Shown here in pieces: positions 1 through 6,135 of a stretch of 10,698 nt of DNA; the stretch's first letter is position 1, and each line of letters opens with the position of its first letter. The translations under genes were made by a program, and so were the position numbers. Source of the stretch: Nitrososphaeraceae archaeon (GTDB taxonomy: Archaea; Thermoproteota; Nitrososphaeria; Nitrososphaerales; Nitrososphaeraceae); the NCBI GenBank assembly GCA_025937665.1, contig JAICQW010000051.1, positions 1 to 10,698 of the forward strand, given 5' to 3'. A model generated the notes under the pieces. It was not told the origin of the DNA. It saw nothing but the letters and a program-made list of their open reading frames with translations, and made no database searches.

Positions 1-330
1 AAAGAGTTCACTGGAGAAATATTAGCTCCTCCAGAATATCCTACAGAGCATGCTCAAAGAGGTGGACATATCCCTGGCGCAGCTAATATCCCATGGGCAC
101 AGGCAGTCAATGAAGATGGAACATTCAAGTCAGCTGAAGAGCTAACAAAACTATATCATGCAAAAGGGATTACTCCAGATAAGGAAGTTATCTCATACTG
201 TAGAATTGGCGAAAGATCATCGCATACATGGTTTGTTCTAAAATATCTGCTAGGGTACCCTAACGTCAAAAACTATGACGGATCATGGACCGAATGGGGT
301 AACATGATAGACAATCCAATCGAAAAGTAG
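1..330 (+). CDS. Rhodanese-type sulfurtransferase, C-terminal part (5' end outside window)
   Basis: The frame is open from the first base and ends in TAG, giving the last 109 residues of a thiosulfate or 3-mercaptopyruvate sulfurtransferase. Such cytoplasmic enzymes move sulfane sulfur through a cysteine persulfide. Visible marks are GHIPGAANIPW (residues 23-32 of the fragment), the active-site loop CRIGERSS with its cysteine at residue 67, and the closing YDGSWTEWG motif of the rhodanese fold. The loop begins with Cys-Arg, as in thiosulfate sulfurtransferases (CRKGVT), rather than Cys-Gly as in mercaptopyruvate enzymes. This favours thiosulfate but does not prove it. Two-domain rhodaneses are about 280 residues, so roughly the N-terminal 170 are probably missing. 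The facing gene contains a TusA-like sulfur-carrier domain, a possible functional partner. Confidence 0.9.
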   Translation, partial: KEFTGEILAPPEYPTEHAQRGGHIPGAANIPWAQAVNEDGTFKSAEELTKLYHAKGITPDKEVISYCRIGERSSHTWFVLKYLLGYPNVKNYDGSWTEWGNMIDNPIEK

Positions 331-386
331 TAGAGAAGGATCCAATATCCTTCTACTAACTCATTTAGCTGAGTCTTTTTATTTTT
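328..386 (+). terminator. Two stacked hairpins plus T-tract after the rhodanese gene
   Basis: The first hairpin starts in the stop codon: agaaggat (334-341) pairs with atccttct (347-354), and after a 2-base bulge tagt (328-331) pairs with acta (355-358). It is followed immediately by a second, shorter one, actca (359-363) with tgagt (370-374). A T-rich run follows at 376-386. Archaeal termination relies mainly on the T-tract, so the hairpins may instead protect the 3' end. No gene is seen from 331 to 441. Confidence 0.6.
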
Positions 387-441
387 GATTGCTTTTATGT
401 TACCTATTTAGTTTGTTTATTTTGCTCTATTTTATTTCAGA

Positions 442-1131
442 TTATTTTAACTTCTTTACAATGAAGTGAAAGAGATTTCCCTCTTTTCTGAATTCCAATA
501 GACCTTGTCCTCCTTCTTCAGACCATCTTATCATTTCGAGATCTGCAGAAGTATCGTCAGAAACAACATGCACAACATCCCCTGTGTCTATCTTGTTGAT
601 TAGTTCATCCAGCTTCGTAAGTGTGGCAGCACACTCAACTCCAATTTCGAACATCTCGTAATCGGGAAACGCTGAGAAGCATCTTACATGTAATTTCTCT
701 ATGATTTTTTCTATTTCAACATTGCATTCTTCAATAAATTTCAGACCACTGCTCTTTAATCCTGAATCTATATTCATATTAGAGTCGGGAATCCTCACCT
801 TAACAAACCAGCCATCTGTGTAAGGAAAATCATTGGCAATCTTTGGGCTGTCGTTGAGTGCGTCATTTACTGCAGTTATCTCACCTTTTACAGGACACCT
901 CACCATTCCAAAATACCGAATGCTTTCAATTGACCCCACACTCTTGTTCTTTTCGATAGTGGTGCCGATATCTCTAAGTTTGATTCTAGTCAGTTTTCCT
1001 GCTAATGAAATAAGAATTGGGGTAACCCCTAACGTGATTAGGGAACGGTCCTCCTCATCAGTTTTTATCCACACAAAGTTATCCAGGTCGTACATTACTC
1101 CCTCGGGAAAATTACAATGGCTTATTTGCAT
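442..1131 (-). CDS. GcvH-like domain fused to TusA-like sulfur-carrier domain
   Basis: Residues 5-116 follow the glycine cleavage H protein / lipoate-binding fold: CNFPEGVMYDLDNFVWIK, then GTTIEKNKSVGSIES, CPVKGEITAVND, and PYTDGWFVKVRIPD. The residue that should be the lipoylated lysine (ESxK in the family) is Arg72 in SIESIRYFG, so ordinary lipoylation at this site is not possible. Residues 158-229 align without gaps to TusA: Cys167 sits at the persulfide cysteine, followed by the GD turn at 184-185, SDD at 191-193 and a closing FIVKK strand. The usual CPxP is CAAT here. H proteins are about 125-130 residues and TusA about 80, so 229 fits a two-domain fusion. The ATG at 1131 is preferred over Met13 because CNxPE belongs to the domain; a TATA-like element lies about 26-30 bases upstream. 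The role is unknown. A sulfur-transfer scaffold is an inference from the TusA half and the rhodanese neighbour; a role in glycine cleavage is unlikely. Confidence 0.8.
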   Translation of the reverse strand: MQISHCNFPEGVMYDLDNFVWIKTDEEDRSLITLGVTPILISLAGKLTRIKLRDIGTTIEKNKSVGSIESIRYFGMVRCPVKGEITAVNDALNDSPKIANDFPYTDGWFVKVRIPDSNMNIDSGLKSSGLKFIEECNVEIEKIIEKLHVRCFSAFPDYEMFEIGVECAATLTKLDELINKIDTGDVVHVVSDDTSADLEMIRWSEEGGQGLLEFRKEGNLFHFIVKKLK

Positions 1132-1156
1132 GTCACAGGACTATGGATACAGTGGG

Positions 1157-1166
1157 TTTATTTTTC
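1157..1166 (-). promoter_or_regulatory. Candidate TATA element for the GcvH/TusA-like gene
   Basis: On the minus strand the sequence reads gaaaaataaa, centred about 30 bases upstream of the ATG at 1131. This spacing would give a nearly leaderless transcript, common in archaea. It is a spacing and composition match only. Confidence 0.35.
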
Positions 1167-1271
1167 TATTGAATAATGGCAAATTAATACAGTTTGTATA
1201 ACCAAGTTGCTCAATTCCGATATGTCCATCGAACCGTCCAATCAGATAAAATACATCCTATGGTTTCTCAT

Positions 1272-1332
1272 ACCATTAAATGCCGTTTGATACCGAACAT
1301 TTATATACCCATTTAACACCATTAAATGGTGT
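1272..1332 (+). promoter_or_regulatory. Promoter of the phasin-like gene with palindromic operator candidate
   Basis: A clear archaeal TATA element (tttatata, 1300-1307) lies about 26 bases upstream of a predicted transcription start near 1329. A perfect inverted repeat, acaccat-taa-atggtgt (1316-1332), covers that start. The 11-base core accattaaatg occurs again at 1272-1282, upstream of the TATA, so two copies flank the promoter 46 bases apart. Binding of a dimeric regulator at these sites is a natural reading and would likely repress. The regulator is not identifiable here. Confidence 0.55.
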
Positions 1333-1338
1333 AGAAAC

Positions 1339-1800
1339 ATGACAGAAAAATCGAAAGAAAATACAACAGAAAATACAGAAGTTTTAGATACATATAAGCA
1401 AAATTTGTTAAGAACAGTCGATGAAATCTCAAAATATCAGCCACAGTATGCACAATCTATTTCAAATCTACAGCAAGACTACTTCCAAGTGACAAAAGAA
1501 TTGATTAACAGATCATTTGCAATTCAGAAATCATGGTATGGAAACACTCCAAGAGATACTCTTACACCCACAGTAGCCCCATATGCAGAACAATACAAAA
1601 AACAATCAAATGAAATTACTTCTCAAGCATTCCATGTGTTTGATACAGCAAACCAATTAGCAATAGATATGCTAAATTCAGCAAGAGAGAATATCAAGTT
1701 GTATGGTAAGACATTCGATACCGTAACCGAATTCAATGCAAACTTGGCCAATACGTGGACAAACTTCTTTACATCTGCACAAAAGCAATACGTGAAATAA
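1339..1800 (+). CDS. Helical phasin-like protein (possible polyhydroxyalkanoate granule protein)
   Basis: This is a 153-residue soluble protein with no signal peptide, membrane segment or cysteine. After a polar N-terminus (1-16) come two long amphipathic helical stretches, about 17-66 and 81-148, split by a Pro/Thr-rich linker (NTPRDTLTPTVAP, 69-81). Gln, Asn, Thr and aromatic residues are frequent. Length, two-part helical layout and composition resemble phasins, small proteins that coat polyhydroxyalkanoate granules. Some soil ammonia-oxidising archaea carry genes for this polymer. No catalytic motif is visible, and phasins diverge so much that this is resemblance rather than identification; another coiled-coil structural protein is possible. 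The gene stands alone, with its own TATA and palindromic operator and a T-rich terminator, which suggests tight, independent regulation. Confidence 0.55.
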   Translation: MTEKSKENTTENTEVLDTYKQNLLRTVDEISKYQPQYAQSISNLQQDYFQVTKELINRSFAIQKSWYGNTPRDTLTPTVAPYAEQYKKQSNEITSQAFHVFDTANQLAIDMLNSARENIKLYGKTFDTVTEFNANLANTWTNFFTSAQKQYVK

Positions 1801-1819
1801 ACAATTCACAAAAACAAAA

Positions 1820-1849
1820 TTTTTTATTTTTTATTTTTTCTTTAATTTG
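1820..1849 (+). terminator. T-tract terminator after the phasin-like gene
   Basis: Starting about 20 bases after the stop codon is a run of T blocks broken only by single A or C bases. This is the usual form of archaeal intrinsic termination. No hairpin precedes it. Confidence 0.6.
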
Positions 1850-2072
1850 TTAGCTCATGATTAACTAGGCTAGGCATATGTTTTTTCCCTGTTTTGTCTT
1901 GTTTTGGTTTGTTTCACTTTGTTTCCCATTCACAAAAACGCAAAATTATCCTATTCATCTAGCTTAGTTGTTATCAATGAATTAAAATTGTCATAAGCTT
2001 AGCTTAATCCAGTTTATCTGTATTTGAATAGAATACTACTACTGTATTGATTTACATTACATATCTGCGACC
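1850..2072. other. Gene-free spacer, T-rich then AT-rich
   Basis: I see no gene, tRNA or convincing RNA structure here. The first half is rich in gtttt-type words (about 1879-1925). A 12-base direct repeat, attcacaaaaac, occurs at 1804-1815 and 1928-1939, each followed by an A-rich stretch. Part of the second half must hold the promoter of the gene at 2085, but no TATA element stands out. Confidence 0.4.
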
Positions 2073-2078
2073 GGAGGG
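2073..2078 (+). promoter_or_regulatory. Strong ribosome binding site setting a TTG start
   Basis: The sequence ggaggg lies 6 bases before the TTG at 2085 and is the best Shine-Dalgarno match noticed in the window. The first in-frame ATG (2103) is 24 bases from it, too far, so the TTG is the start. Confidence 0.7.
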
Positions 2079-2084
2079 AAAAAT

Positions 2085-2471
2085 TTGACGAATACCTCGC
2101 TCATGCACAATCATGTAGAGGGTGATTACAGAAAGCTGGTTCACGACTTGATAAATAAAAAATATAAACTTAGTTTTCTACCTGAAAAAGTAATTTGCAT
2201 GACCAATGGAATAGAATACTACTTTATAGAAACCGAAGGCTCTGATGGTAGCAAGTTCATTATTAATGCTTATGGATCTGAAGCCCTGGAACTCTTTGAG
2301 GAAGTTCACAAGTGTGCAATTTGTGGAAGAACGATTAACGGGACAACTGAAAATACAAATCTGATAACATACCGTGCAGATGAAAAGAGAAACATGTTTG
2401 TTGAACCTCATTGTATGAATCTGCTAAAGAAATTTGAAATAGCCTATGGAAAAGAGTTTTTTTATCGATAA
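2085..2471 (+). CDS. Small CxxC / HC probable zinc-binding protein, unknown function
   Basis: This is a 128-residue protein with a TTG start fixed by a strong ribosome binding site. I do not recognise the family. The N-terminal half (10-75) looks like an alpha-beta domain with alternating strands (KVICMTNGIEYYFIET, KFIINAYG). The second half carries CAIC (Cys77, Cys80) and, about 30 residues later, EPHC (His109, Cys110) at the start of a helix. That is four ligands of a single zinc site, in a treble-clef-like spacing. No membrane segment or signal peptide is seen. Such small zinc proteins in archaea are often regulators or RNA/protein-binding adaptors, but nothing here decides between these. 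A 62-base gap separates it from the next small gene, which has its own TATA-like element. Confidence 0.7.
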   Translation: MTNTSLMHNHVEGDYRKLVHDLINKKYKLSFLPEKVICMTNGIEYYFIETEGSDGSKFIINAYGSEALELFEEVHKCAICGRTINGTTENTNLITYRADEKRNMFVEPHCMNLLKKFEIAYGKEFFYR

Positions 2472-2499
2472 TCTTTCCAGTCATCAGCAGAAATTCCAA

Positions 2500-2508
2500 A
2501 ATATTTAA
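2500..2508 (+). promoter_or_regulatory. Candidate TATA element for the 61-residue gene
   Basis: The sequence aatatttaa is centred about 30 bases before the TTG at 2534, placing transcription start almost at the start codon. No Shine-Dalgarno sequence precedes that codon, which fits a leaderless message. Confidence 0.4.
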
Positions 2509-2533
2509 CATCGACTATGTACTAAGACTATCA

Positions 2534-2719
2534 TTGAATAATCAGGATGTCACTAACTATACAAAATCTTTACTTACCCTGCCAAATATTCAGTATCTGG
2601 TCCAAGGTCTAGATGTACTTTTAACAACTGATTTGGATGGGGATAATCGCACAAAGGTGATTGAATTACGCGACGAACTATTATCTTATATCAATAGCAT
2701 CTTCACAGATTATGAATAA
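2534..2719 (+). CDS. Small acidic hypothetical protein, 61 residues
   Basis: The start is TTG, near the expected transcription start, and there is no in-frame ATG. The protein is acidic and mostly helical by inspection: LLTLPNIQYLVQGLDVLLTT forms one hydrophobic stretch and KVIELRDELLSYINSIF a second amphipathic helix, joined by DLDGDNR. No cysteines, metal motif or membrane segment is present, and I recognise no family. The DLDGDN segment resembles a calcium-binding loop (DxDGD), but only one is present and the context is not a clear EF-hand. It could be a small adaptor or regulator. Protein-like composition and promoter placement support a real gene, with moderate certainty. Confidence 0.55.
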   Translation: MNNQDVTNYTKSLLTLPNIQYLVQGLDVLLTTDLDGDNRTKVIELRDELLSYINSIFTDYE

Positions 2720-2780
2720 AAATAAGATTTCCCATTTCGAATTCCGATAGACTGAATAATCCAATTTTATCATATTTTTG

Positions 2781-4136
2781 ATGTTGGTACATTCTGCGCT
2801 CTCGATAGCAGGTAGCGATTCCAGTGGCGGTGCGGGAATTCAAGCAGACATAAAAACAATGTCTGCTTTGGGAATATATTCATGTACAGTAATAACAGCA
2901 ATAACTGCACAAAGTACATCTAATGTAGATCACATTCTTCCACTCGGTGCCCAAGTTATTAAAAAACAAATAAGATCAGTTCTCTCCGATATTCCAATTA
3001 ATGCCATCAAGATTGGAATGGTCTACAATAACGAAATTATTACCACGGTAAGTGATGTCTTGAATCAATCCAAAATCCCAATTGTGCTTGATCCAATAAT
3101 CTCTGCTGGAACTGGAGCCCGATTGCTTCAAAAAGAATTTCTAAAGGACTTTAAAAGTAAACTAGTTCCAATTTGTGATGTTATTACTCCTAATATCCAT
3201 GAAGCAGAAACGTTGTCGGGAATTAAGATCAAAACTGAAAAAGATATCAGAAAAACTGCATTGAAAATACAAGAGTTGGGTGCAAAAAATGTAATAGTAA
3301 AAGGCGGTCATTTTAGAAATGAGCATGAGGTAATTATTGACATAATTTTAGACGAACATGGAAAGTTTACTGTGTTTAAGAATCCAAGGATGAAAATTGT
3401 TGAAACGCATGGGAGCGGCTGTAACTTTTCTGCCGCTGTAACATCATTTATGGCTATGAAATATCCGGTCGTTAAAGCATGTTTCTTGGCAAACAAGTAT
3501 GTTCACAAATCTATTATTAAAACGGTCAAAATTGGTAAGGGTATCCCAGTGAATAACCCCATTTCAACGATGTATGAAGAGTCCTGTAGATATCAAGTGA
3601 TACAAGAATTAGAAAAAGCAGTAGAAATTTTAGTAAATATGAAAAATTTTGTAGATTTGATTCCAGAGACACAATCAAATCTTGTATATGCAATACCAAA
3701 TGCCAAAGGATTTGAAGATGTGGCTGGCGTAAATGGTAGAATTGTAAAGGCAGGAAACAAAAGTGTGCCAACTTCTGGTATTAAATTTGGTGCTTCAAAA
3801 CACGTAGCGTCCTCAATTCTTGAATACATGAAGATTAATCAAATGGTTAGATCAGCGCTTAACATTAGAAATGATAAGACTATTCTCAACAAATGCAATA
3901 GGCTTTTTAAAGTAAGTGATTATGAAAGAAATTTAGAACCAAAGGCAATCAGAGAAAGAGAAGGCAGATCTATTTCATGGGGAGTCAAAATGGCCCTTTC
4001 GAAAAATCCTGATGCAGATATCATATATCATTCAGGAGACGTTGGGAAAGAACCAATGATAATAATCTTTGGACAAAGTCCACAAGATGTCGTAAATAAG
4101 GTCACAAAAATACTCGACCGTAGAAATTTTGAATAG
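2781..4136 (+). CDS. thiD: ThiD-ThiN fusion: HMP(-phosphate) kinase / thiamine-phosphate synthase
   Basis: This 451-residue bifunctional cytoplasmic enzyme acts in thiamine synthesis. Residues 5-260 form the ribokinase-fold ThiD, which phosphorylates hydroxymethylpyrimidine and its phosphate with ATP. Its marks are the N-terminal IAGSDSSGGAGIQAD substrate loop (about 9-23), LDPIISAGTG (103-112), and HGSGCNFSAA (210-219), with the anion-hole glycines and catalytic cysteine of the family's HGTGC motif. Residues about 270-451 match ThiN, the archaeal replacement for ThiE, which joins the pyrimidine and thiazole phosphates; GIKFGASKHVASSIL, RSALNIR, REGRSISWGVKMAL and YHSGDVGKEPMIIIFG are visible. 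The fusion is well known in archaea. The start is taken at ATG 2781 rather than the TTG just before it, since ThiD proteins begin close to the IAGSDS motif. No TPP riboswitch is visible in the 61 bases upstream. Confidence 0.93.
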   Translation: MLVHSALSIAGSDSSGGAGIQADIKTMSALGIYSCTVITAITAQSTSNVDHILPLGAQVIKKQIRSVLSDIPINAIKIGMVYNNEIITTVSDVLNQSKIPIVLDPIISAGTGARLLQKEFLKDFKSKLVPICDVITPNIHEAETLSGIKIKTEKDIRKTALKIQELGAKNVIVKGGHFRNEHEVIIDIILDEHGKFTVFKNPRMKIVETHGSGCNFSAAVTSFMAMKYPVVKACFLANKYVHKSIIKTVKIGKGIPVNNPISTMYEESCRYQVIQELEKAVEILVNMKNFVDLIPETQSNLVYAIPNAKGFEDVAGVNGRIVKAGNKSVPTSGIKFGASKHVASSILEYMKINQMVRSALNIRNDKTILNKCNRLFKVSDYERNLEPKAIREREGRSISWGVKMALSKNPDADIIYHSGDVGKEPMIIIFGQSPQDVVNKVTKILDRRNFE

Positions 4137-4141
4137 TTTTT

Positions 4142-4151
4142 ACTTATATTA
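4142..4151 (+). promoter_or_regulatory. Candidate TATA element for the nucleotide-sugar gene pair
   Basis: The sequence acttatatta is centred about 30 bases before the ATG at 4177, giving a leader of only a few bases. The T-rich end of the preceding gene (4136-4147) may double as its terminator. Confidence 0.45.
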
Positions 4152-4176
4152 GAGTTCAATTTATTTATAATTTTAA

Positions 4177-4884
4177 ATGAAGGCCATAATACTAGCTGGC
4201 GGTCTTGGAACCCGACTTCAGCCCTATACTTTTTTCATTCCAAAGCCAATGTTACCCCTCGGGAATAAACCATTATTAGAACATATTATTGAATGGTTGA
4301 AAAATGATGATAACAATATTGATCATATAATAATTTGTGTGAGTTATTTACATAGAACCATAGAAGACTATTTTGAAGATGGTAGCAGGCTTGGAATAAA
4401 AATAGAATATGCAAGATCCGATAGACCCTTGGCAACCGCAGGTCAGCTACTGACAGCCAAGAAGTTTATCGATGACACATTCGTTTGTGTATATGGAGAT
4501 TCTATCTATGAGTTCTCACTTAGGGAAATGATAAAAGAGCATAATAGACTTGACGCATTTATTTCAATGGCATTATTATCGTACAAAACTAGACTGAAGT
4601 ACGGCTTCATAGACATTAATGGAAATAATAGAGTTACTACATGGAATGAAAAACCCGAAATAAAGGGAATGATAAATATAGGATGTTATGTGATGGAACC
4701 CGAATTTATTGATTTGATACCCTCCTCAAATGCTTATGGAATGGACGATGCCGTTCGTACAGCACTGGATATGAAAAAGTTAGTGAATGGATTTAAAATA
4801 GAATCAGGATTCATTGACATAGGTGATAAAAAATCATATCTACAAACCTACAAAAAATATGTTGAGAGATTGGGAAAAATCTAA
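4177..4884 (+). CDS. Sugar-1-phosphate nucleotidyltransferase (NDP-sugar pyrophosphorylase)
   Basis: The 235-residue cytoplasmic protein belongs to the NTP_transferase family, which makes an NDP-sugar and pyrophosphate from a sugar-1-phosphate and NTP. The signature LAGGLGTRLQPYTFFIPKPMLPLGNKPLLEHII (about 6-38) holds the nucleotide loop and catalytic Arg and Lys. Next come VYGDSIYEF (metal-binding Asp at about 107), the sugar-site segment YGFIDI, WNEKP (about 156-160), NIGCYVMEPE and the second metal Asp in FIDIGDK. It lacks any C-terminal beta-helix, so it is a single-domain enzyme of normal length. The exact sugar and nucleotide cannot be read: glucose-thymidylyl, mannose-guanylyl and GlcNAc-uridylyl enzymes share these motifs. 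The next gene starts 3 bases downstream and encodes a beta-helix acyltransferase, so the pair may together supply UDP-GlcNAc or a related sugar. Confidence 0.9.
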   Translation: MKAIILAGGLGTRLQPYTFFIPKPMLPLGNKPLLEHIIEWLKNDDNNIDHIIICVSYLHRTIEDYFEDGSRLGIKIEYARSDRPLATAGQLLTAKKFIDDTFVCVYGDSIYEFSLREMIKEHNRLDAFISMALLSYKTRLKYGFIDINGNNRVTTWNEKPEIKGMINIGCYVMEPEFIDLIPSSNAYGMDDAVRTALDMKKLVNGFKIESGFIDIGDKKSYLQTYKKYVERLGKI

Positions 4885-4887
4885 ATC

Positions 4888-6135
4888 ATGAGTATCGTTT
4901 TCTTTGAAGATACCAGTTGGAAGAATTTTATTCCTCTTAGCTATACGAGATCATTGTTTGATATTAAAATTGGATCACTGACGACCTACGAACATTTCAA
5001 TAACAGATCCTCGAAATTTCTAACCCGCCGATACCTTGAAGGGGTAACCAAGCAAAGACATCCGGAAAATGCGGTCAATAAATTTGAATATAATAGTGAT
5101 GATATTTTCATTAATTCATTATTCATTCCTCTAACTGCGTTCTTCAAAAAATGGAGTTTCAAGAAGAGATTTCTGATATCATTTAGAGACAAGATACTCA
5201 TGGGAAGAATTGACAAATCAGACTTTGAGTATATTTGCGCATCGGTAGTTGAGGACAGAAAAATCAATGGTAACAACATAAAGACTGAAATAACGAGTAT
5301 CAATGATCTGGATGGGTGCGGTACTTTGTACAGTTGGCCATGGGACCTCATCGCCCAATTAAAGGGAGCACTCAAGTCTCAAATTCGCAAAAGGAAAGTT
5401 CCACGGCGAGTAAAAGTTATTGGTAATAACCCTGTGTATGTTGACAAGACATCAATCATTGGTCAGGGCACCGTCCTTGATGCAAGTGAGGGAGGAATTT
5501 ACATTGGTCCCCAGTCTGCCATTTATCAATCTTCAATTTACGGGCCAGTTCATATTGGAGAATCCACTCAAGTCAAGCCATATTCCATAGTCAGCAATTC
5601 ATACATTGGCAATAAGTGTCGTATTGCAGGCGAAATTGATTCTTCAATAATTTTGGATTATACCAACAAGTCTCACCTAGGATACCTAGGCCACTCCTAT
5701 GTCGGTGAATGGGTAAATCTTGGTGCAAATACAGTCACCTCCGACCTTAAAATGACATATGGGACCATCTCCATGAAGGTGGATAAGGAAAAAAAAGATA
5801 CAAGGACAATCAAATTAGGTTCTTTTTTTGGAGATATGTCTAAAACATCAATAGGGACAAATATTTATTGTGGATTGAAAATTGGTGTCTCTTCACATGT
5901 TTACGGCAATATTTTTGATGACGTTCCTTCTTACGTGATATATGGTCAGGGGATAGGGTCTGAAAATGCAGAAATGAATATCTCTTCGGCTATTAAATTT
6001 CAAAAAAGGATGATGTTAAGAAGAAATGTGGATATGTCTCTAGAATATGAAAATATGATGAAGACACTTTTTGAAATGACAATCAATGAAAGAAAAAAGC
6101 ATAAAGTGCGACCAAAAAAGTTTACTATACGTTAG
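4888..6135 (+). CDS. GlmU-related protein with left-handed beta-helix acyltransferase domain
   Basis: The 415-residue protein resembles the alternative GlmU-related family (UDP-GlcNAc diphosphorylase / glucosamine-1-phosphate N-acetyltransferase related). It opens with MSIVFFEDTSWKNFIPLSYTR, like that family's N-terminus, followed by FDIKIGSLTTYE. The N-terminal 170 residues lack the GGxGTR nucleotide loop, so pyrophosphorylase activity is doubtful. Residues about 185-345 hold hexapeptide repeats with I/V at every sixth place (SIIGQGTVLD, IYIGPQSAIY, VHIGESTQV, SYIGNKCRI), forming a left-handed beta-helix. KSHLGYLGHSYVGEWVNLGANT (261-281) matches the GlmU acetyltransferase active site, including its histidine. 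The basic tail (400-415) is unusual. It sits 3 bases after the nucleotidyltransferase gene, probably co-transcribed. The acetyl acceptor is inferred, not shown. Confidence 0.82.
   Translation: MSIVFFEDTSWKNFIPLSYTRSLFDIKIGSLTTYEHFNNRSSKFLTRRYLEGVTKQRHPENAVNKFEYNSDDIFINSLFIPLTAFFKKWSFKKRFLISFRDKILMGRIDKSDFEYICASVVEDRKINGNNIKTEITSINDLDGCGTLYSWPWDLIAQLKGALKSQIRKRKVPRRVKVIGNNPVYVDKTSIIGQGTVLDASEGGIYIGPQSAIYQSSIYGPVHIGESTQVKPYSIVSNSYIGNKCRIAGEIDSSIILDYTNKSHLGYLGHSYVGEWVNLGANTVTSDLKMTYGTISMKVDKEKKDTRTIKLGSFFGDMSKTSIGTNIYCGLKIGVSSHVYGNIFDDVPSYVIYGQGIGSENAEMNISSAIKFQKRMMLRRNVDMSLEYENMMKTLFEMTINERKKHKVRPKKFTIR

Noticed and set aside
833..1201. A 122-residue plus-strand frame opposite the GcvH/TusA-like gene
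   Set aside because: It is antisense to a gene with clear domain motifs, and its sequence shows no family features.
1222..1290. A 22-codon frame starting at ATG 1222 upstream of the phasin-like gene
   Set aside because: It lies upstream of the TATA box, so it would not be in the leader of that gene, and it has no promoter of its own that I can see.
2026..2223. A 15-base direct repeat, gaatagaatactact, at 2026-2040 and 2209-2223
   Set aside because: One copy is noncoding and the other lies inside a gene in a plausible reading frame. In AT-rich DNA of this length a single such match can arise by chance, and nothing else supports an att site or duplication.
2720..2780. Search for a TPP riboswitch before the ThiD-ThiN gene
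   Set aside because: The spacer is only 61 bases and lacks the conserved CUGAGA core.
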